Shown here in pieces: positions 42,883 through 52,107 of a stretch of 64,000 bases of DNA; within the stretch, counting starts at the first letter, position 1; each line of letters starts with the position of its first letter. Location of the stretch: positions 286,185 to 350,184 of the forward strand of contig NZ_FMCS01000008.1 of NCBI RefSeq assembly GCF_900091435.1. Reading direction: 5' to 3'. Below the pieces are notes generated by a model. That model saw only the letters and a program-made list of their open reading frames with translations, ran no database searches and was not told the DNA's origin. The stretch is from Micromonospora chaiyaphumensis. Its GTDB lineage: Bacteria > Actinomycetota > Actinomycetes > Mycobacteriales > Micromonosporaceae. A program made the position numbers and the translations under genes.

Positions 42883-43395
42883 ATGGAGACGGTCCTGATC
42901 GAGGGGGACATCACCACACAGCAGGTCGACGTGATCGTCAACGCGGCCAACTCCTCCCTGCTCGGCGGCGGGGGCGTGGACGGCGCGATCCACCGCAAGG
43001 GCGGGCCGGCCATCCTGGAGGAGTGCCGGGCGCTGCGCGCGACCCGCTATCCGGACGGCCTGCCCACCGGCCAGGCCGTCGCCACCACCGGCGGTCACCT
43101 GCCGGCCCGCTGGGTGGTGCACACCGTCGGGCCGGTCTTCTCCCCGCGCGAGGACCGGTCGGTGCTGCTGCGCGACTGCTACGCCACGAGCCTCCGGATC
43201 GCCGACGAGCTGGGTGCCGCTCGGGTGGCCTTCCCGCTGATCTCCGCCGGCAGCTACGGCTGGCCCGTCGAGGACGCGGTGGCCCAGGCGCTGGCCGTGC
43301 TGCACGCGGCCACCCCGACGTACGTCGTCGAGGCGCGGCTGGTGCTCTTCGGCGCCGACACCTACGCCACCGCCGTCCGGGTCGCCGCGGGCTGA
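42883..43395 (+). CDS. Macrodomain protein (O-acetyl-ADP-ribose deacetylase-like)
   Basis: The 170-residue protein is a single macrodomain: DVIVNAANSSLLGGGGVDGAIHRKGG at the ADP-ribose pocket and PLISAGSYGWP at the second loop. MacroD-type proteins remove O-acetyl from ADP-ribose or ADP-ribose from proteins. The NAANSSLLGGGGVDGAI pattern is typical of active bacterial YmdB/MacroD. It is translated right after the EI24 gene, which hints at an operon without explaining the link. Confidence 0.93.
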   Translation: METVLIEGDITTQQVDVIVNAANSSLLGGGGVDGAIHRKGGPAILEECRALRATRYPDGLPTGQAVATTGGHLPARWVVHTVGPVFSPREDRSVLLRDCYATSLRIADELGAARVAFPLISAGSYGWPVEDAVAQALAVLHAATPTYVVEARLVLFGADTYATAVRVAAG

Positions 43396-43405
43396 AACGC
43401 CGGCC

Positions 43406-44311
43406 TCAGGTGAGGTCGCGCAGGCAGGACCACTGGCTGGCCACCGGCCGGTAGCCGAGCCGGGCGTTGATTGCCAGCATCGGCGCGTTCGCCTCGTCGT
43501 TCGAGGTGTACGCGGTGCGTACCCCGCCCGCCGCCGCCCGGTGCAGCGCGGCCCGCTTCGCCAGCCCGGCCAGGCCACGCCCGCGGTGTGCGGGGATGGT
43601 ACCCGTGAAGTCCGACCACATCCGGTCGCCGTCCCGCTTCACCAGGCTGACGGCGACCAGCGCGCCGTCCACCTCGACCACCGTGCTGGCGTCCCGGTCC
43701 AGGCCGACGTTCTCCCACACCTCGTGGTGCCAGATGTCGTAGCCCAGCGCGTCCGTCGGAACGTCGCCGGGCTCGTCCATCGACGCCTCGGCGTCCACCC
43801 GGTGGATCCGGCGCGGGTCCACGCCGGTGGCCCTGAGGAGCCGCACGCCGGGCGGGGGCTCGGGCATCGGCGGGGCCGGCCGGAGGTCGAGCGCCGAGTA
43901 GCGCAGCTCCCGGCTCGGCGTGAAACCGTGCCGGCGGGCGAACGGCAGCGACTCGGGCTGCGACGAGGTGAGCAGCCGCTTCGCGCCGATGCGGCGCAAA
44001 TGGCCGAGCGCGGCGTCCAGGAGGGCCGTGCCGATTCCCCGGAGCCGGTACGCCGGGTGGACGTGCAGGGTGGAGACCTCACCGACGTTGGCCGCCGAGG
44101 TGTGCCTGTTCCGGTACGCCGACACCCAGCCGACCACCCGGCCGTCCGCCTCGGCCACCCAGGCCGCCCAGTCCTCCTCGGGCGGCGGCAGGGCGATCAT
44201 GCGGCGGGTCGACTCGACGCCGCGCACCAGGTACGGGTGGACGGCGGTGCGCAGCGCCACCACACCGGGGGCGTCCTCGGGCCGGGCAGGTCGGATCACG
44301 TGGTCGGTCAT
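43406..44311 (-). CDS. Tandem GNAT acetyltransferase
   Basis: The 301-residue protein has two GNAT domains: the N-terminal one with VHPAYRLRGIGTALL and the C-terminal one with IPAHRGRGLAGLAKRAAL and SNDEANAPMLAINARLGY. Acceptor is unknown. The ATG at 44311 follows TAGGGT at 7 bases; an upstream frame of 59 residues is low-complexity and rejected. The layout resembles MshD but the diagnostic MshD segments are absent. Confidence 0.87.
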   Translation of the reverse strand: MTDHVIRPARPEDAPGVVALRTAVHPYLVRGVESTRRMIALPPPEEDWAAWVAEADGRVVGWVSAYRNRHTSAANVGEVSTLHVHPAYRLRGIGTALLDAALGHLRRIGAKRLLTSSQPESLPFARRHGFTPSRELRYSALDLRPAPPMPEPPPGVRLLRATGVDPRRIHRVDAEASMDEPGDVPTDALGYDIWHHEVWENVGLDRDASTVVEVDGALVAVSLVKRDGDRMWSDFTGTIPAHRGRGLAGLAKRAALHRAAAGGVRTAYTSNDEANAPMLAINARLGYRPVASQWSCLRDLT

Positions 44312-44381
44312 CCGGCCGACCCTAGGGCTGTCGCCGGCGCCCGGCGACGGGTTTACCGGGTGCGCGATCCAGGGAGACGGA

Positions 44382-44798
44382 TCAGCCCTCGTCGGCCCGG
44401 ACCGCGGCGATCGCCTCGACCTCGACGAGCTGGTCGGGGTAGCCGAGCACGGCCACCCCGAGCAACGTGCTCGGCGGGTCGTGGTCACCGAACCCGGCTC
44501 GGACGACCTCCCAGACCGTCACGAGGTCCTCGCGGTCGCTGCTGGCCACGTAGACGGTGGTCTTGACGACATCGGCGAGGCCGGCGCCGGCGGCGGCCAG
44601 CGCGGTGTCGAGGTTGGCCATCACCTGCCGGGCCTGGCCGGCGGGGTCGCCCGGAGCGACGGTCCGCCCCTCGGCGTCCAGCGGGCAGGCCCCGGCCGTG
44701 AGGATCAGCCGCGCGGGCGGCGTGACCTCGGCCGCGTAGGCGTATTCGGCGACGTCGGAGAGCTGGGGCGCACGGATCAGGCGCAAGATGCCGGTCAC
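44382..44798 (-). CDS. RidA-family protein
   Basis: The 138-residue protein is a YjgF/YER057c/UK114 member: AGACPLDAEGRTVAPGD, GQARQVMANLDTALAAAG and the terminal VEVEAIAAV. RidA-like proteins hydrolyse reactive enamines or imines. The strictly conserved arginine of RidA (near R105) is not evident, so it may belong to a divergent subfamily. The GTG start has TACGGT ending 6 bases before it. Confidence 0.82.
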   Translation of the reverse strand: MTGILRLIRAPQLSDVAEYAYAAEVTPPARLILTAGACPLDAEGRTVAPGDPAGQARQVMANLDTALAAAGAGLADVVKTTVYVASSDREDLVTVWEVVRAGFGDHDPPSTLLGVAVLGYPDQLVEVEAIAAVRADEG

Positions 44799-44856
44799 CG
44801 GGCGACCGTAGCGCCGGGCTGCCGGCGCCGCGACGGGTTAAGCGGTGCCGTTCCGC

Positions 44857-45864
44857 TCAGGCCGAGTCACGGACGACGAGTTCGGTGGGCAGCAGCAGGG
44901 CCAGCTCGACCTGCTCACCCGCGGCGATCCGGAGCAGCTGCCGGGTCATGGCCCGACCGAGCTCCACTATGGGCTGCTTCACGGTGGTCAGCGGCGGCTC
45001 GGTGTACGCCGCCGTCTCGATGTCGTCGAACCCGATCACCGCGACGTCGTCCGGCACCCGCCGGCCGGCCTCCCGCAGGGTGCGCAGTGCGGCGTGCGCC
45101 ATCAGGTCGGACGCCGCGAACACCGCGTCCAGGTCCGGGTCGGCGGCGAGCAGTTGCCGCATGGCCGCCGTGCCGGACTCCCGGGTGAAGTCGCCGTACG
45201 CGATCAGCTCCGGCAGGCCGGCCGCGGCGACCGTCTCCCGGTAGCCGATGAGCCGCTCGATGCCGGCGACCATGTCCTGCGGCCCGGCGATGGTGGCGAT
45301 CCGCCGCCGACCGTTCGTGATCAGGTGGCGGACCGCCTCGGCCACCCCGCCGACGTGGTCGACGTCGACATACGGCACCTCGGCGCCGTCCAGCGGCCGG
45401 CCGCTGCACACCACCGGGATGCCCAGCCGGGCCAGCCGCCCGGGGAGCGGGTCCTCGCCGTGCAGGGAGGCGAACAGCACGCCGTCGACGTGCCGCCCGG
45501 TGGTGTAGCGCTCGACCCGCTCGTGCCCGGCCGGCGAGCCGGCCAGCATCAGCACGAGCTGCTTGTCGGCCGCCTCCAGCTCCTGGGCCGCGCCCCGGAT
45601 GATGCCCGGAAAGACCTGGTCGTCGGAGAAGACCCGGGTGGCCGCCTCGGGCAGGACCAGCGCGATCGAGTCGGTGCGCTGGGTGACCAGGCTGCGGGCG
45701 GCCAGGTTCGGGACGTACCCCAGTTCCTCGACCGCCCGGCGGACCGCCTGCTGGATCGGCTCGGCGACGGTGGTGGAGCCGTTGACCACCCGGGAGACCG
45801 TCGCCCGGGAGACCCCGGCCAGTCTGGCCACCGCCTCCAGGGTCGGCCGCTGCGCCGTCGTCAT
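44857..45864 (-). CDS. LacI-family regulator of the adjacent sugar ABC operon
   Basis: The 335-residue repressor has the LacI helix-turn-helix TLEAVARLAGVSRATVSRVVNG at the N-terminus and a periplasmic-binding-protein-like effector domain with VIGFDDIETAAYTEPPLTTVKQP. Such repressors release DNA when a sugar binds. It lies directly downstream of the ABC permeases on the same strand. Two GAGAGCGCTCTC palindromes in the operon promoter are its likely targets, in the style of CebR. The ATG at 45864 is chosen over a longer frame. Confidence 0.92.
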   Translation of the reverse strand: MTTAQRPTLEAVARLAGVSRATVSRVVNGSTTVAEPIQQAVRRAVEELGYVPNLAARSLVTQRTDSIALVLPEAATRVFSDDQVFPGIIRGAAQELEAADKQLVLMLAGSPAGHERVERYTTGRHVDGVLFASLHGEDPLPGRLARLGIPVVCSGRPLDGAEVPYVDVDHVGGVAEAVRHLITNGRRRIATIAGPQDMVAGIERLIGYRETVAAAGLPELIAYGDFTRESGTAAMRQLLAADPDLDAVFAASDLMAHAALRTLREAGRRVPDDVAVIGFDDIETAAYTEPPLTTVKQPIVELGRAMTRQLLRIAAGEQVELALLLPTELVVRDSA

Positions 45865-45937
45865 CCCCGTCACCACCACCTCGTTGTCCAGCAACGACCA
45901 TACGAGATGACCGCAGATCGGCCGCACGGCCACTCCG

Positions 45938-46771
45938 TCACGCCTTCACGGCGCCCTCCATGATCCCGCCGATGATCTGGCGGCCGAACGCCACGAACAC
46001 CAGCAGCAGGGGCAGGGTGGCGATCGCCGTCCCGGTGAACACCTGCGACATGTCCTGGTAGTAGCCGTCGGACAGGGCCCGCAGCGACAGCTGCACGGTC
46101 GGGTTCTCCGGGTCGTTGAGCACCGCGTACGGCCACAGGAAGTCGTTCCAGGTGGTCATGAAGGTGAGCAGGCCGAGCACGGCGGCGGCCGGGCGCAGCG
46201 CGGGCAGCACCACGTTCCAGTAGATCCGCGCGGTGTTGCAGCCGTCCATCCGGGCGGCCTCGATCAGTTCGGTGCTCACGGCCTGGCCGGCGTACTGGCG
46301 CATCATGAACACGCCGAACCCGGTGACCAGCGCCGGCACGATGACCGCCGGCAGCCGGTCGTTCCAGTTCAGCTTCGTCATGAGCAGGTACAGCGGGATC
46401 ACGCCGAGCTGGGTCGGCACCATCATGGTGGCCACGATGACCAGCAGCAGCGCGTTGCGCCCGCGGAAGCGCAGCTTGGCGAAGGCGAACCCGGCCAGGG
46501 TGGAGAAGAAGACCACCGAGACGGTGACCGTGCCGGCCACGATCGCCGAGTTGATCAGACCGGTGAGGAAGTACGCGTCGGTGTTGGCGAACAGCCGGGC
46601 GATGTTGGCGCCGAGGTTGCCGCCCGGGGTGACCGGGGGCGGGACCTGCCCCATGGCGTCGCTCGTGCGGCTGGCCACCACGAACATCCAGTAGATCGGG
46701 AAGATCGACATCAGGGCCGTGACGGCCAGCGCCAGGTAGGTGAGCCGGCCGGCCGACCAGAGGCGGGTCAT
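45938..46771 (-). CDS. Sugar ABC transporter permease, MalG/CebG type
   Basis: The 277-residue permease has six transmembrane segments and the EAA motif EAARMDGCNTARIYWNVVLP typical of CUT1 carbohydrate permeases. It pairs with the upstream permease (46768-47757), whose stop overlaps its ATG. No ATP-binding subunit is encoded here, so a shared ATPase such as MsiK is likely. Confidence 0.93.
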   Translation of the reverse strand: MTRLWSAGRLTYLALAVTALMSIFPIYWMFVVASRTSDAMGQVPPPVTPGGNLGANIARLFANTDAYFLTGLINSAIVAGTVTVSVVFFSTLAGFAFAKLRFRGRNALLLVIVATMMVPTQLGVIPLYLLMTKLNWNDRLPAVIVPALVTGFGVFMMRQYAGQAVSTELIEAARMDGCNTARIYWNVVLPALRPAAAVLGLLTFMTTWNDFLWPYAVLNDPENPTVQLSLRALSDGYYQDMSQVFTGTAIATLPLLLVFVAFGRQIIGGIMEGAVKA

Positions 46772-47757
46772 CGGGGTTCCTCCTTGCGCGCGCCGCCGCC
46801 CAGCCGGCGGAGGAGCAGGACGTTGACGGCCGCGACCACCGCGATGAGCGCGAAGAGCAGCCAGGCGATCGCCGAGCCGTAGCCGAAGTTGTAGTGCGGC
46901 GCGAAGGCGTTCTCGAACATGTACATGGTCACCGTCTGCGACTCGCGCAGCGGCCCGCCGCGGATCGCGTTGGTGCCCGAGTTGAACAGCCGGGGCTCGG
47001 TGAAGAGCTGGAGCCCGCCGATGGTGGAGATGATGACCGCGAAGATGATCGTCGGCTTGAGCAGCGGAACCGTGATCGACCAGAACTGCCGGGCCCGGCC
47101 CGCGCCGTCGATCGCGGCGGACTCGTAGAGGTCGCGCGGGATGGCCTGCATGGCGGCCAGGAAGATGAGCGCGTTGTAGCCGGTCCACCGCCAGTCGACC
47201 ATCGTCGAGATGGCCACCCAGGAGGCGAGCCGGTTGGCCTTCCAGTCGACGGCGTCGACGCCGACGTGGTCGAGCAGCCAGTTGATCATGCCGAAGTCGC
47301 GGCCGAAGAGCACGGCGAAGACGATGGCCACCGCGGCGGTCGAGGTGACGTTCGGGATCAGCACCGCCATCCGCCAGGTGGTCCGGGCGCGGAGCTGCCG
47401 GTTGAGCAGGTTGGCCAGCCAGAGTGCGAGGAGCAGCTGCGGAATCGTGGCGATGACGAAGATGCCGAGGGTGTTGACCACCGAGTGCCAGAAGTCGGGG
47501 TCGGCCAGCAACTGGCTGTAGTTGTCGAACCCGACGAACGGGTGCTCGGCGCCGAGCAGGTCCCAGTCGTGCAGCGAGACCCAGAAGGTGTAGGCCAGCG
47601 GGTAGATCCCGAAGACCCCGAAGAGCAGGAAGAACGGGGCGATGTAGAGGTAGGGCGAGTAGCGCGTGTCGAACCGGCTGAGCCGGGCGCCCCGGGAGGG
47701 GCGGGTGGTGCCGGGCGCCGGTGCGACCGGCGGGCGGGCGTCGAGCTGGACTGCCAT
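46768..47757 (-). CDS. Sugar ABC transporter permease, MalF/CebF type
   Basis: The 329-residue permease has six transmembrane segments after a 30-residue cytoplasmic leader. The EAA loop ESAAIDGAGRARQFWSITVP marks it as a CUT1 permease. It starts 70 bases after the binding protein and overlaps the following permease gene. Confidence 0.93.
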   Translation of the reverse strand: MAVQLDARPPVAPAPGTTRPSRGARLSRFDTRYSPYLYIAPFFLLFGVFGIYPLAYTFWVSLHDWDLLGAEHPFVGFDNYSQLLADPDFWHSVVNTLGIFVIATIPQLLLALWLANLLNRQLRARTTWRMAVLIPNVTSTAAVAIVFAVLFGRDFGMINWLLDHVGVDAVDWKANRLASWVAISTMVDWRWTGYNALIFLAAMQAIPRDLYESAAIDGAGRARQFWSITVPLLKPTIIFAVIISTIGGLQLFTEPRLFNSGTNAIRGGPLRESQTVTMYMFENAFAPHYNFGYGSAIAWLLFALIAVVAAVNVLLLRRLGGGARKEEPR

Positions 47758-47827
47758 GGCCCGGGACTCCTTTCCGCCGTGCGGGCGGCACCCGTCGACC
47801 GGGAACCGCCCGCACGCCTGGCTCGGG

Positions 47828-49138
47828 TTACTTGGCAGCGGCCTTCTTCGCGTTCTCGACCGCGTCGGTCCAGCCCTGCTCGGGGCTGCGCTTGCCCAGC
47901 TCCACCGTGCGGACGGCGTTCTCCACCTCGGTGCGCACGGCCTGGTTCTTCGGGCCCATGTAGACGGGCTTCAGGCCCTTGGCACCCTCGGCGAAGATCT
48001 TTCCGACCGGGGCCGCCGAGAAGTACGCGTTGGTCGAGTCGACGATCGCCGGGTCCGCGAGCGCCTGCGGGGACGAGGGCAGCGGGCCCTTGGCCTTGAA
48101 CGCGCCGATCTGCCCCTTGGCGCTGGTCAGGAACTTCGCCAGCTCGATGGCCTCGGCCTGGTGCTTGCCCTGCTTCGGCACCGCCAGGAAGGAGCCGCCC
48201 CAGTTGCCGCCGTTGCCGGGCACCTGGGCGATGTCCCACCTGCCCTTGGCGCCCGCGCCGGCATTGCCCTCGATGACGCCGGTCATCCAGGCCGGGCAGG
48301 CGATGGTCGCGAACTTCGACTGCTTGAACGCCGAGACCCACTCCTCCGACCACGACCCGTACCGGCCGGACAGGCCGGAGTCGATGATGTCCATCGTCGT
48401 GTCGTACGCCTGCCGCACCGCCGGGTTGCTGTCGACGACCAGCTTGTCGCTCGTGTCGTAGTAGCTGTAGCCGCTGGTGTTGCCGGCGGTCTGGAGCAGG
48501 ATGGTGTTGAACGTGTTGGTCGCCGCGTCGAGGAACGAGGCGCCCGTGTTCTTCGCCTTGAACTGCTCGCCCACCCTGATGTAGTCCGCCCAGGTGGGCC
48601 AGAGCTTCGAGACGGCCTCGCGGTCGGTGGGCAGCCCCGCCTTGGCGAACAGGTCCTTGCGGTAGCACATGGCCATGCCGCCGACGTCGGTGCCGAGGCC
48701 GATGAGCTGCTTGCCGTCGGCGGTGAGCCCCTGGTTCCACTTCCAGTCCAGGAAGTTGCCCTTCAGGTCGGCGGCCCCGTGGTCGAGCAGGTTGACGAAG
48801 TTCTGCGGGTTGGCCTTGTACTCGACCAGCAGGCCCTCCTCGATGGCGACGATGTCGCCCGCGCCCTTGCCCGCGGCGAGCCACTGGGTGAGCTTCGGTG
48901 AGTACTCGTCGAGGTTGCTGCCGGTGCCCCGCTCGACGATCTTCACGTCGGGGTGGCTGGCCATGTACTCCTTGTAGAGCTCCTCGTAGCCGAACTGGCC
49001 GAAGACATCGACGGTGAGCGTGACCGGGCCACCGGCGGCGGCCTCGTCGTCACCGCCCCCGCAGGCGGTGGCGCCCAGCAGTGCGGCGGTGGCGACCAGG
49101 GCCACCGCGGCCAGGCGGCGGCGCGTGAAGGTGACCAT
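47828..49138 (-). CDS. Sugar-binding lipoprotein of an ABC importer (CebE-like)
   Basis: The 436-residue solute-binding protein has a lipoprotein signal peptide ending near residue 25 (ATACGGG), then the family-1 binding-protein fold. Motifs include SHPDVKIVERG, AAGKGAGDIVAIEEG and GNGGNWGGSFLAVPKQGK. The operon layout and palindromes resemble cebEFG-cebR (cellobiose/cellotriose), but no cellulase or beta-glucosidase lies in the window, so the sugar is not determined. The ATG has no strong Shine-Dalgarno. Expression is probably controlled by the LacI protein. Confidence 0.9.
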   Translation of the reverse strand: MVTFTRRRLAAVALVATAALLGATACGGGDDEAAAGGPVTLTVDVFGQFGYEELYKEYMASHPDVKIVERGTGSNLDEYSPKLTQWLAAGKGAGDIVAIEEGLLVEYKANPQNFVNLLDHGAADLKGNFLDWKWNQGLTADGKQLIGLGTDVGGMAMCYRKDLFAKAGLPTDREAVSKLWPTWADYIRVGEQFKAKNTGASFLDAATNTFNTILLQTAGNTSGYSYYDTSDKLVVDSNPAVRQAYDTTMDIIDSGLSGRYGSWSEEWVSAFKQSKFATIACPAWMTGVIEGNAGAGAKGRWDIAQVPGNGGNWGGSFLAVPKQGKHQAEAIELAKFLTSAKGQIGAFKAKGPLPSSPQALADPAIVDSTNAYFSAAPVGKIFAEGAKGLKPVYMGPKNQAVRTEVENAVRTVELGKRSPEQGWTDAVENAKKAAAK

Positions 49139-49193
49139 CTCTTATCTGACCCCTCTGGCTGTATCGGGTGGTGGCGGGCGGTTCCGGTACTGA

Positions 49194-49251
49194 GAGAGCG
49201 CTCTCACGACAGGGTGGTGGCTGTCACGTGACCTGTCAAGAGAGCGCTCTC
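49194..49251. promoter_or_regulatory. Two GAGAGCGCTCTC operators upstream of the sugar operon
   Basis: Perfect 12-bp palindromes GAGAGCGCTCTC occur at 49194-49205 and 49240-49251, 46 bases apart, between the binding-protein gene and the upstream terminator. CebR-type operators have the core GAGCGCTC, here flanked by GA/TC. Confidence 0.8.
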
Positions 49252-49266
49252 ACGACGTCCGGAAAA

Positions 49267-49309
49267 GGGCGGAGAGTGACGCTCCGGTGGGAAACGCCGC
49301 TCTCCGCCC
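49267..49309 (-). terminator. Terminator of the mycothiol-dependent enzyme gene
   Basis: On the minus strand GGGCGGAGAG pairs with CTCTCCGCCC, followed by TTTTCC. The loop holds extra weak pairing. It separates the upstream gene from the sugar-operon promoter. A smaller GACCCC/GGGGTC hairpin lies at about 49321-49337. Confidence 0.75.
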
Positions 49310-49347
49310 GATGTCCGCACGACCCCCCGGCGGGGTCAGCCCGAGGG

Positions 49348-50103
49348 TCAGCCCACCCGCAGCCCGTCGAGCAGGCGACGGTCGCCGGCCACCCCCAGGG
49401 CATCGAAGCTGATTCGCCCCATCACGGCCAGCAGCAGGTCGCTCGCGGTGCCGGTGACCTGCGCCCGGGCGCGGTGCTCGTCGTGGTCGAGGATCGTCGC
49501 GGTGTCCAGCAGGGCGATGCCCTCGCCGCGCAGCCGCAGGTACCACTCCTGGGCGGCGTCGGTGGCGGTCAGCTGGACCACCCCGTGCCACTGGCCGGGC
49601 TGGATCCGCCGGCCCGCCGGCAGCCAGGTGTCCAGCACCTCGCTCACCCCGTCGGCGGCCAGCTTGGCCTCGATCGGCTCACCCGCGCCGATGGCGAGCT
49701 GGGCGTCCCACCGGTGCACCGCGGTCTCGTGCGCCGCCCGGCGCGGCCAGAAGGCCGCCTTCTTCGGCTGCGGGGCGAAGTTCCACGCCGGGGCCTCCGG
49801 GTCCAGCGTCTCGAAGAGCGCCATGAGCCGCTCGTACTCCTGGCCGTACCACTGGGCCGGGGTCAGGCCGGCCGGCGGTTCCGGGTCGTGCCGCTCCGGG
49901 CGGCTGGCCGTCCCGGCGGTCAGCACCGTCCGGATCCAGACGTACGTCCGGGTGAGGTGGTGGGCGAGGTCGGAGACCGTCCAGCCGGGACAGGACAGCA
50001 CCGGTGTCTCGGGAGGCGCCTCGGCAACGGCGGCGGCGAAGGCGGGACCCTCCGTCCGCAACGCGCCGATCCAGAAGTCCTTCGTGCCGTGCAGTCTGCT
50101 CAT
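49348..50103 (-). CDS. Mycothiol-dependent maleylpyruvate-isomerase-family protein
   Basis: The 251-residue protein has the MDMPI N-terminal four-helix domain (SCPGWTVSDLAHHLTRTYVWIR, RRAAHETAVHRWDAQLA, with histidines for metal) and the C-terminal MDMPI-C domain. Family members use mycothiol for isomerisation or transfer. The substrate is unknown. It fits a genome that makes mycothiol (mshA, mshD here). GGGAGG is at good spacing before the ATG. It is divergent from murB. Confidence 0.9.
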   Translation of the reverse strand: MSRLHGTKDFWIGALRTEGPAFAAAVAEAPPETPVLSCPGWTVSDLAHHLTRTYVWIRTVLTAGTASRPERHDPEPPAGLTPAQWYGQEYERLMALFETLDPEAPAWNFAPQPKKAAFWPRRAAHETAVHRWDAQLAIGAGEPIEAKLAADGVSEVLDTWLPAGRRIQPGQWHGVVQLTATDAAQEWYLRLRGEGIALLDTATILDHDEHRARAQVTGTASDLLLAVMGRISFDALGVAGDRRLLDGLRVG

Positions 50104-50173
50104 CGCAATCCTCCCGGGGGTGACCGGGCCACCAGTGGGTGCCGCGGCTACCCCTCAGCCTAGGGTGAGAGGC

Positions 50174-51265
50174 GTGTCAGACGTCTACGCCGAACCGACG
50201 ACCGGAGCCGACCCGATCGACCCGGCCACCCTGGCGCGCTACACCACGCTGCGCCTCGGCGGCCCCGCCGGGCGGCTGGAGATCGCCAGCAGCGCCGACG
50301 AGATCGTCCGGAAGGTCCGGGAGGCGGAGGCCCGGGAGCAGGCCGTCCTGCTGCTGGCCGGGGGCAGCAACGTGGTGATCGGCGACCAGGGCTTCCCCGG
50401 CACCGTCGTGCTCATCCGATCACGGGGCTTCCAGGTGGTCGCCGAGGACGCCGAGACCGTCACCGTACGTGTCGAGGCCGGCGAGCCGTGGGACGACCTG
50501 GTCGCCGCCACGGTCGAGCGGGGGTGGTCGGGGCTGGAGTGCCTCTCCGGCATCCCCGGCTCGGCCGGTGCCACGCCGATCCAGAACGTCGGCGCGTACG
50601 GCCAGGAGGTGTCCGAGACGATCACCGCGGTGGAGGCGTACGACCGGACCGAGGGAACCGTCGTCCGGATCGCGGCGGCCGACTGCGGCTTCGCCTACCG
50701 GGGCAGCATCTTCAAGTACAGCGACCGCTGGGTGGTGCTCTCGGTCGACTTCCGGCTCACCCGCTCCCCGCTCTCCGGCCCGGTGCGCTACGCCGAGCTG
50801 GCCCGGGCGCTCGGCGTCGAGGTGGGCGACCGGGTGCCGCTGGCGGAGGCCCGGGCCACCGTGCGGCGGCTGCGCGCCGGCAAGGGCATGGTGCTCGACG
50901 CGCAGGACCCGGACACCTGGTCGGTGGGCTCGTTCTTCACCAACCCGGTGCTGGAGCCGGAGGCGTACGAGCTGCTGCGGGAGCGCGCCGCCGACCTGGG
51001 TGAGCCGCCGTCCTGGCCCTGCCCGGGTGACCGGGTGAAGGTGAGCGCCGCCTGGCTGATCGACAAGGCCGGCTTCGGCAAGGGCCACACCGGCCCCGAG
51101 GGCGTGGCGATCTCCACGAAGCACACCCTGGCCCTCACGAACCAGACCGGCAGCGCAAGCACGGCAGCCCTGCTGGCCCTGGCCCGGGACATCCGCACCG
51201 GCGTGGAAACCGCCTTCGGCGTAACCCTCCACCCCGAACCCGTCCTGATCAACTGCGCGATCTGA
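50174..51265 (+). CDS. murB: UDP-N-acetylmuramate dehydrogenase MurB
   Basis: The 363-residue flavoenzyme has the FAD-binding motifs LLLAGGSNVVIGDQG, SGIPGSAGATPIQNVGAYGQE, a VGSFFTNPVLEP segment with the catalytic serine, and WLIDKAGFGKG. The final HPEPVLI holds the conserved glutamate. It reduces UDP-GlcNAc-enolpyruvate to UDP-MurNAc, the second step of peptidoglycan synthesis. TAGGGT (50161-50166) ends 7 bases before the GTG, so it is probably leaderless. Its last 17 bases overlap the convergent methyltransferase gene. Confidence 0.96.
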   Translation: MSDVYAEPTTGADPIDPATLARYTTLRLGGPAGRLEIASSADEIVRKVREAEAREQAVLLLAGGSNVVIGDQGFPGTVVLIRSRGFQVVAEDAETVTVRVEAGEPWDDLVAATVERGWSGLECLSGIPGSAGATPIQNVGAYGQEVSETITAVEAYDRTEGTVVRIAAADCGFAYRGSIFKYSDRWVVLSVDFRLTRSPLSGPVRYAELARALGVEVGDRVPLAEARATVRRLRAGKGMVLDAQDPDTWSVGSFFTNPVLEPEAYELLRERAADLGEPPSWPCPGDRVKVSAAWLIDKAGFGKGHTGPEGVAISTKHTLALTNQTGSASTAALLALARDIRTGVETAFGVTLHPEPVLINCAI

Positions 51266-52046
51266 CCCCGGGCGCGACAGCGGGCCAGGGGAGGGTCAGT
51301 TCGCCCAGGCGCCAGCGGCGGGGCCGGTTCTGGACGGGCCAGCCGGCTGCCTTTACCGCGGCGATCGTTCTCGTCCAGCGGTCGCGGGGGCCGAAGGGGG
51401 CGTAGCCGGCGGTGGACTGCCAGGCGCTCTCCAGCGCCCGGATCAGGTCATGGATCGGTTCGCCGGGGACGTTGCGGTGGATGAGCGCCTTGGGCAGCCG
51501 CTCGGCGAGCTGGGCCGGGCTCGCCAGGGTGGTGAGCTTCGCGGCGAGGGTCAGCGTGCGCGGGCCGGTCGCGTCGAGCAGCACCCAGGCGCCGAGCCGC
51601 CCCAGCTCGTCGCAGGTGCCCTCGACCAGCAGCCCGCCCGGGGCGAGCCGGTCGGTGATCGTGCGCCAGGCGCCGGCCACCTCGCCCTCGTCGTACTGCC
51701 GCAGGACGTTGAACGCGCGGACCAGGGCAGGGCGCAGCCCGGCCAGCTCGAAGCCGCCCCGGGCGAAGGTGAGCGCGGGCGGGTCGGCGGCCGGTTGGGC
51801 GGTGGCCACGCGTACCGGATCGATCTCCAGCCCGACGACCCGGACGTCGGCGCGGACCGCGGCCGCGAGCCGGGCCCGCAGCTCGACGGCGGTCACCGGG
51901 GTGGCGCCGTAGCCGAGGTCGACCACGAGCGGGTCGGCGGCGGCGCGCAGGGCGTCACCACAGGTCGCGGCGATCCAGTTGTCCACTCGGCGGAGCCGGT
52001 TCGGATTCGTCGTGCCCCGGGTGACGACCCCGAGCGGCCGGGCCAT
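51249..52046 (-). CDS. SAM-dependent methyltransferase
   Basis: The 265-residue protein has a class I methyltransferase motif I (VVDLGYGATPVTAVEL) and an acidic VGLEIDPVRV at motif II. A later NRLRRVDNWIA N-terminal segment is typical of a small actinobacterial family. Its acceptor is unknown. It is convergent with and overlaps murB. Confidence 0.85.
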   Translation of the reverse strand: MARPLGVVTRGTTNPNRLRRVDNWIAATCGDALRAAADPLVVDLGYGATPVTAVELRARLAAAVRADVRVVGLEIDPVRVATAQPAADPPALTFARGGFELAGLRPALVRAFNVLRQYDEGEVAGAWRTITDRLAPGGLLVEGTCDELGRLGAWVLLDATGPRTLTLAAKLTTLASPAQLAERLPKALIHRNVPGEPIHDLIRALESAWQSTAGYAPFGPRDRWTRTIAAVKAAGWPVQNRPRRWRLGELTLPWPAVAPGVRSRS

Positions 52047-52107
52047 CAGAGCCCTCCCGTTCGCGACTGCGGGGCTCGCAAGATCGGCTCACTCCTCGCG
52101 CTTCACA

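Noticed and set aside
39395..42898. 1167-codon open frame on the plus strand
   Set aside because: It crosses several well-supported genes on both strands and its translation is Arg/Gly/Ala-rich without motifs; it is a GC-skew artefact.
43406..44311. Second mshD for the tandem GNAT protein
   Set aside because: It has the same double-domain layout but lacks the diagnostic MshD central segment, which is present at 19533-20459.
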